From NCBI GenBank assembly GCA_963969345.1, contig OZ017770.1:3605246-3669245 (forward strand): 64,000 nucleotides of DNA. Direction: 5' to 3'. Below are positions 57,732-64,000 of this stretch, piece by piece. Under the pieces are notes generated by a model. That model was given only the letters and a program-made list of their open reading frames with translations, did not search any database and was not told where the DNA came from. Numbering within the stretch: the stretch's first letter is position 1; each line of letters opens with the position of its first letter. The stretch comes from Turbatrix aceti. Its lineage: Eukaryota; Nematoda; Chromadorea; Rhabditida; Panagrolaimidae. Made by a program: the position numbers and the translations under genes.

Positions 57732-58570
57732 GCGTCAGTTAACTAACACCTAGATAGACAATGGCAAGCAAAAATAAGCACCAAACGATAACCGGGGTCT
57801 TCTTAGTTGCTCCTCCGGTCGCTACAAACTGTGCACCTTGACGAAGGCGGAGCCGCGCAAATTTGAAAGAGACAACAAGCAACAACCTAAAAGAAAGAAA
57901 AACTGTACCAAAAACGTTGAAAAAAATTAAAGTATCGAGAAAAGTGCAAGGTTCACGCGCGAAGCAACAAAAAAAATATGGCGTTTATTTTCTGGCAGAT
58001 CGTTTTGACTGCGCGTCTGCCATCGGACAGCCTCGTTCGTGGAAAACCGACATTTGGCAGGAAGGACGGTATATGACCGTCTGGCAGCGAGCAGAAAGGT
58101 TAACGACGTCAATTGCATTGAGGCAAGATGGAAATGTCCGAAATTTAAGCACACCAAATATCACTTTCTCATACCGCTGCTAGCAAAACAGATGAAACAA
58201 AAAAGATGCCGCTTATTTAGTTTTTTTTCACGATAACGATGGACTGGAAATAAAAATAAAGCGTTGCCGGATATGCAACGACAGGAGCGATTTGAATGGC
58301 TTCGCTATTTGCGTACGAAAACGAAGGACAACTAGACACCTCGCCACCGTAATGCTCCCGAAGGTTCATTCGGTTGTTTGGACTTGTCATGGCTTTGTGC
58401 TACTGCCATTGTTCGAGGTGGCATCTCCATAAGAGGTGTCAAAGCGTCAAGTCGACAATTAGTGTGTCAGCGCATGAGTGCGTCGGCATGTGCAACTGCA
58501 AGACTAACACATTGTAAGTGTCACCTTGGGGACAACATTTAATTACAAAACAAGTATGAACAAATAAAGG
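57732..58570. other. Intergenic, no gene recognised
   Basis: About 0.85 kb between two minus-strand genes. It should contain the fringe promoter and the astacin 3' UTR. A basic open frame at 57863..58183 has no recognised features. Confidence 0.45.
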
Positions 58571-61027
58571 TTATTTTGAAAATTGAGAGTCAGGTCGTCG
58601 GGTCGGAACGGTTGTTGCCAATGTACCATTTTTTTTAAGATCTTGCGCAGAGAGCAGAGAAGAGATAATTCGAAAGAATGGGTTATCGCCGTCTTCGAGG
58701 GCGGTGCACTGGTTTGTTGCGCTTCGGAAGAGGCCGACGCAACATCCCTTCCACAGGATGTGAAATTCGCCGTTGTTGAATAAAAAATTCGTGCCCTGAG
58801 GACAGGCTTGGAAGTTGCAGGCTCGCTTATCGATGGTTCGGCAATTTTCGGAAGACGAGCATTGTCGCTGACGGGTTCGCTTTCCGCAACCTCCACACTG
58901 CTGACTGCACGTGTCCTGCCACACTGACCACGGACCGCAGTCGCAATCTGCAATTGGCTGGATTAAAGCCAGGCACAGGAAATAAATAAATAAAAAAAAC
59001 AAACCATCCGAAACCGTGGGAACGATCGGCCTCACGGGCGTAATCGGCCGCAGCATGCTTGGTGTCGTCGCTGGCTCGGGTGTTGTCGTCGACGTCGTAG
59101 TCGTCCTTGTCGTTGTTGTTATCGGAACCGTAGATGTTGTTGTTGTATGGGGACGTTTTGTAGACGGGCGAATCACCTTTGGTCTATGAGATGTGACTTC
59201 GATGATAAAAGTTTCAGGAATTGGCTCGGGGGATGTGGTTGTCGCAGGAAGAGTTGTGGTCGTCGTCGAAGGTAATCGCGTAGTAGTAGGCACCGTTACA
59301 GGTGCAATAGGCACTGGCGTGGTTGGCACAACAGCAGGTGTCACCTTCGCGGTACTTAACGGAACAGAAGGAGGCAAAGTCGAAGGAGCTCGAACATCTG
59401 TCCAGACAACGGCTTGAAACCCGCGAGACAGTTCCCCAAATCCATTATGAAAAACCAGCATTTCATTTGCGACGGACACAAATTGTTGTTGTGGAATCGT
59501 CGAACAACAATAACGATACCCCGTAGATCGGAAATCAGGACCGGTGTGTACTTCTACGAAAGATTTGTCACAAGTATCTTCGCATTGGTAATGAAAAGCG
59601 CCTGTGAACTGTAAGAAGACTCTTCCTCCAGGGGGAGCTTGAATAAACCAAATGCACTTTGAATTTGCCGGGAAAAACTCTGGATGCTTCGGACTCGTGA
59701 TGGTTATCGGCTCCATAGATACCTGTATTTTAGCCCCACAGTTGCTGAATTGTAACTCCTCACAGTGCAGGCCAGAAAAACCCGCAGGACAAATACAGCG
59801 TTGACAATCGTTTGGATTAGTGTAGCCACCGTGGAGGCATGTAAGTGGCGGACACTTGCCCAAGCAATTGTACGCAATATTAATCTAAACGACGAAAATT
59901 AAACATATGCCAAAATCGTGCATAAGATTGGTTACCGCTTCAAAATCTAAGAAGGACGGTCCGGCGCGCTGTCCAATGGTATTTTGCAGCTGTCGATCGA
60001 GGGTAGATATCGTCGGTCGATAGGGGTCAGACGCAAAGCCGTAAGCACCATAGTGCATAACAGAACCTGAAGCAGGCCGGCTATGCGTCATCTAAGGTCA
60101 TAAAAGCATTACTCACCCGCATCGTAGGGAAGTAAGAACGTGTCTGCTTGATTGCCAGTAACTGGATGGAAGTTGTTCCATCTGCTGATAGGGATGTTAC
60201 CATAGTGTATGTTGATGTGGTTCTGTTGATCTGGCCTAGCCTGTTCGTGGAAAAGACCCAGAGCATGACCGACTTCATGCGTGATGATTCCGACCACGTC
60301 ACAACCTGGTGTAGAGATAGACACTCCTTGGGTACCACCTGTTCGTCCGACAAAAGAAGAACACCCTCCGCCGTCGAAAAATTCCAGACGGTCTACGTCG
60401 GGACCGTTTTCTCGAAAACGAACGCACGTATGCTGCTCCCAGACTCGAAGTGCATCTCGGATCTTGTGTCTTGTGAGGTCAGGAACGTTTTCGGCAAAAT
60501 CGTAGCTTATGGGTCGCTTGTTGTCCCATCTTTGATATAACGGTTCCTAAAAAGGAAACAATTGTGACGCAATTTGAAAACGCGGCAAGAAATGAAAAGA
60601 CACACTTTGCCAACTTTTCGCTTGACGCGTGCTTCTTCGCCGGACTGATTGGTCTGCAGATCGTCCAGGAGAATATCCTTCAAACCCTCTGCTTGTGCTT
60701 CGGAGATGTCCACATCACCTTGAAAGTAATTATCCAGATTGTTCACAGCTAATTCATCATGGTGGGGTTTTGAATCCGGGTTTTTTGGGGGAAAGATGGT
60801 TTCTTCGTCCGCCTGAACGGCGTCGGATTGCGCAACGCTTCTTTAATTCAAATCTTTTTTTACACAAAAAATGGTCGGTGAAAGACTTACCGTTCTGCCT
60901 GCAGATTAATAAGCTCTTTAATTCCAAGTAGGACTGCCGGCGAAGCCTTCTTAGTTCGCTCACCCGCTACTGCGAGGATCAGGGTGGCAAGCAACACCTG
61001 CAATGCCAGCCACCGGACACCGAACAT
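58571..61027 (-). CDS. nas: Astacin metalloprotease with EGF, CUB and thrombospondin-1 domains (NAS subgroup V type)
   Basis: Six exons, complement(58571..58947, 59005..59884, 59936..60066, 60117..60546, 60606..60840, 60891..61027), give 729 residues. A signal peptide ([17 protein letters not shown]) leads a propeptide ending at the dibasic ARVKRKVGK. The astacin domain (~122-312) has the zinc site [13 protein letters not shown] from His214 and the Met-turn SVMHY near 270. An EGF module ([17 protein letters not shown]) follows, then a CUB domain (~352-460), a Thr/Pro-rich mucin-like linker (~465-600), a TSP1 repeat ([20 protein letters not shown]) and a C-terminal Cys-containing tail. This is the order of C. 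elegans NAS-33 to NAS-38, which act in moulting and hatching; a similar cuticle role is inferred. All phases close. Confidence 0.95.
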
Positions 61028-61367
61028 TGTTTTTGGCCGTATCTCCTGTTCACGTTATCACCCGAACACTGATCATTTGTAGCCCAGGAGAAAGCGGGGT
61101 GGATAAGACGCGTGCGCAATCAATAGCCCTGCCTAGGTTAGACTGCGGCAGCTTGCGTCGGATCACCCTGCTTTCCATGAGGCCGGCGACGAACTGGAAT
61201 TGTTGCGCTGCTCTTCTTCGCCCGCCTGTGTCTTTTCCCCCCTGATTTCTTGTTTCCTCCTTCTGTGAATCATCATCGCCAGTCGATGGATATGTTCGCA
61301 CACATACCAAATAAAGACAAAACATCATACGGATAGAAATCCCTCCCCTGTAAAAGTTACAAAACTG
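61028..61367. other. Short intergenic space
   Basis: 340 bp between the astacin start and the B55 stop on the same strand. It probably holds the astacin promoter and the B55 3' UTR. Confidence 0.5.
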
Positions 61368-62709
61368 TTAAATAATGCCACCGCGTCTGGTGTGCCCCTC
61401 AAAGATGTAAAGATTGTTGGTGGCGGCGAGTGCAATGATATTCGCGTTCGGATGCCAAGAGACGTGTAAGATTTTCTTGGAGTAGTCCAGGTTGTCAGAG
61501 CCATCATCACGGCGTCGACGATTTGCTGACATCGGTGGTATAGTTCGCTGACGCAATACAGAGTTCGGAGTATCGCAAGACTCGACGCTGGCCTCATAGG
61601 TAGAGCCTTCGGAGTTGCCACGACGGAAGGTGCGAAAGAGATTGCTGTACGAGCCTGTCACAATGTGTCTGAAAAAAAAAGTTTACAAAAGCGATAAACG
61701 CAAAAAATGAAACTTACTGATCATCACCACTCCAGCCACATTCAAATTTGTCGAATATCGAATCGTTCTCGTATAAAACACAAAGCTTTGACCGAAGGTA
61801 TTCATGAACGTTGTAGGTTTCGATAGGACTCGAGTCCTGACGCAGATCCCAGACCTTAAAAAATTAAAAATCAGTGACATGAACCAAAACATGTCAAATC
61901 CAATTTAAAAAAATTATGTCATCAAAAAACTTACATTGACTGTCAAATAGTTCCGTGTCAGTATGAACTTGCCGCTGTGAGAAAACTTGACGTCGGATAT
62001 AGAAGAAATAATTTCGGAGAAGAAAGAACGATTTGTGGCGTCTTCTTTTTCTTCGTAGACTAAAAAAACAAAATTATCAGTAATTTTTTTGGACATGCCC
62101 GTAATTTAAAAACTCACAGATGATAGGGCAAGAATCACAGAGAGCTGAAGCACGCATGTCACAAAGACGTATGATTCCCTTTGACGAGCTGTAGGCTAAC
62201 AAATTGCAGTCCTTGGGATGGAATTCGGCAGCTGTTATTACTTCGGTTAATTCTTCCATGTTTGCCGGCTTGATGTCAACGATGTCTGGAAAAAAAAGTT
62301 GTACAGTAAACTTAAACAAACAATCTAACAATAGTTTTGCACGACTTTTTTAAACAAGAAAACAACAAAAAGTATCATCGCAAATTTGTGTTATTACTCA
62401 AAAAAGAAAAAAACTCACTGTAACTCTGCGACGTTATTTCGTGATTCCAAAGGTTGATGCGTAAGTCATCAGAAGATATAAACGTTTCCTGGTCAGAATT
62501 GATAGATATGGAATTAATGTGGTAGGTATGAGCGTTTGCGTAGACGCGACGAGGTGAAGCCTCCACGATCAGCGGCATTGGCTCAAGCTGGGGTAACTTC
62601 AGATTACCGGTGAATTGTCGAAGCGTGCCATCCTCGCCCCGAAGGTTGTACCCACCATCGGCCATGCGTCGTTCTCGTTCGGATATCTTCCATAATTTCA
62701 CAGTCTTGT
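61368..62709 (-). CDS. sur-6: PP2A B55 regulatory subunit, 3' part (5' end beyond window)
   Basis: Five exons in the window, complement(61368..61668, 61718..61854, 61935..62059, 62118..62285, 62419..62709), encode the last 339 residues of a B55 (PPP2R2/SUR-6) WD40 propeller, usually ~450 long. B55 directs the PP2A catalytic core to substrates in mitotic exit and Ras signalling. Diagnostic blocks are [113 protein letters not shown] and [20 protein letters not shown]. About 107 N-terminal residues are missing; the exon at 62709 begins with a normal acceptor, so earlier exons lie beyond position 64000. Phases close. Confidence 0.96.
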
Positions 62710-64000
62710 CTGAAACAGGAAAAAAATAGTAGCAGGGAATAACAAAATCGCCATGAGACCAGTTATGAATGTTTGCAGCGAGATTTTCAATTTTTCCTGT
62801 TTATGCTCACCAGCTCTTTTTTGCCCCTTCTCTCTATTCTAACTGAAAGCTAAATTTTGCGCTTGTTCGGGGTCTTTTCACTGCTTGTAGTTTTGCTCAG
62901 AATGTGTTCGCTTTTACTCCGGTTTTTTGTTTCCTTTCGCGAGCCTTATTTGAATATTCTGCATGCTTTTTGCCGAAAATACGTAAACGAACGCTTATTT
63001 TTTTGTCGCACTGATCGTTACAAGCTTTAACAATTCCTCCTATCCTGTCTAATCTGATAGCCGAACAAAGTTTGTTTGCTTCGGTTTGCGTCAGTTTGTT
63101 GTTTTTTTGAGCGCGTATTGGTCAGCCAAAAAGATTTTCGCGCCTGCAAACAGATATGCAAACGAACAATCGTTCACCTATTGACGTGTATGTTTTCTAT
63201 GTTTCAAGGGAACAAAAGCGTGCTTTAACGGGTATTGTTGGCGTGCATGTTTTTGCCTGCGCTGTGTGCCGCTGTTCTATCTATACCTCTCTGCACACGT
63301 CCCTTTCATCTCTCGCGCGTCTTACGCCGGCCAAGCCAACTACTTATAAAGACAAGTGCGCCTTGACGTCCTGTTTAGAGTGAAAGTAACACCTTGGTGA
63401 CAAAGATTACTGAAAAGGCGGTAGTCTTGTTTTTTATTCCCAAGAAAAACAATGACGTAAGGGTAAGGCAAAAATGGCTGCGCGAGCATTTTTTGATCAA
63501 AAAACAAACAAAGGTCGATATTAAATAAAAACACGGGGTATTCTGCTTTCCAATTTTTTTTTTTAAATCACGGATGCTTATAGAATTTTTTGCACATATT
63601 GTTTAGCTTTTATCTCAACAGGACACAAATAAAAAAGCACCGGCCTAGGCCTTTTTAATCCTTGTAGGGCTCATACAATGCTTATTTTACTACAATATAT
63701 ATAAAATGATGTAGAGAAGCTCGACCATGGCCTGCCCTAGGCCTAGGTCTTTCGGATAAACAGTATGCCGCTAAAAGATGCATAATCTCGCCAGAAACGT
63801 GCGTTTTTTATTCTGTGCTACTTTCTCTCTTTTACTTATTTTTTTTCGTCTTAGGTAGTGCCGGTAATTTTGGACCTCATTCAGCTAAATTTTATCAGTT
63901 ATTAAACTCACCATTTGTCGAAATAATAAAATTTGACGCATTCTTCTTTCTCAAAAAACGAATTTGATTGATTTTTTCTTCAATTTCAAGTGATTTTAGG
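62710..64000 (-). other. B55 intron (at least 1.3 kb), no exon found
   Basis: No sequence here matches the missing B55 N-terminus (the EFDYLKSLEIEEK region), so this is most simply one long intron that runs off the right edge. It is AT-rich with long T and A runs. No other gene is recognised. Confidence 0.55.

Noticed and set aside
1..64000. tRNA, rRNA, CRISPR arrays or bacterial operon features
   Set aside because: I looked for B-box-like GGTTCRANTCC sequences, rRNA-like blocks and regular short repeats and saw none that hold up.

Overview
The window is animal nuclear DNA, and the evidence points to a nematode with a compact genome. Genes are spliced, with mostly tiny introns of about 45-60 nt. 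One gene encodes an astacin protease with the astacin-EGF-CUB-thrombospondin order typical of nematode subgroup V NAS proteins, and another encodes a nematode Clc/claudin-like tetraspan protein. At least eight genes have a splice-acceptor-like site 2-26 nt upstream of their start codon, as expected if mRNAs receive a trans-spliced leader. The genus cannot be named from the sequence. A Fringe glycosyltransferase, which to my knowledge C. elegans lacks, would fit a lineage outside the C. elegans group.

Layout, left to right: mitochondrial chaperonin 10 (-) and COQ10 (+) diverge from about 330 bp; a secreted two-MAM-domain protein (+); an NT5C2-type cytosolic 5'-nucleotidase (-); a divergent CDF/ZnT-like membrane protein (+); mitochondrial ribosomal protein bL28m (-); a long gene-poor gap; the BK potassium channel slo-1 (+) with two alternative 113-nt exons; a secreted frizzled-related protein (-); a collagen prolyl 4-hydroxylase alpha subunit (-); a carnitine/acylcarnitine carrier (-) with a GC-AG intron; an unrecognised coiled-coil protein (+); a 4CL/luciferase-like acyl-CoA synthetase (+); a 1-kb foldback repeat; tubulin cofactor E-like (-); inositol polyphosphate 5-phosphatase A (+); a Clc-like protein (+); a full-length LTR retrotransposon (46617-55521); Fringe (-); an astacin (-); and the 3' part of the PP2A B55 subunit (-), whose 5' exons lie beyond the right edge. 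The exon models below were assembled by eye from homology, splice consensus and reading-frame closure. Except for the CDF-like gene and one donor in the MAM gene, all exon phases close.

The genes do not form a pathway or operon. They are a mix of mitochondrial housekeeping (HSP10, COQ10, bL28m, carnitine carrier), extracellular matrix and cuticle work (prolyl hydroxylase, astacin, MAM protein), signalling (sFRP, Fringe, INPP5A, B55) and neuromuscular excitability (slo-1).

The most unusual object is the retrotransposon. It has near-identical LTRs, a 5-bp target duplication, a primer-binding site and a polypurine tract. Its 2327-residue ORF is gag-like, then holds an envelope-like glycoprotein segment, then two tandem aspartic-protease motifs, then RT, RNase H and integrase. 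Placing an envelope-like segment between gag and protease in the same frame is not the usual order. A short upstream coiled-coil ORF lies in the same frame, separated by a single in-frame stop.
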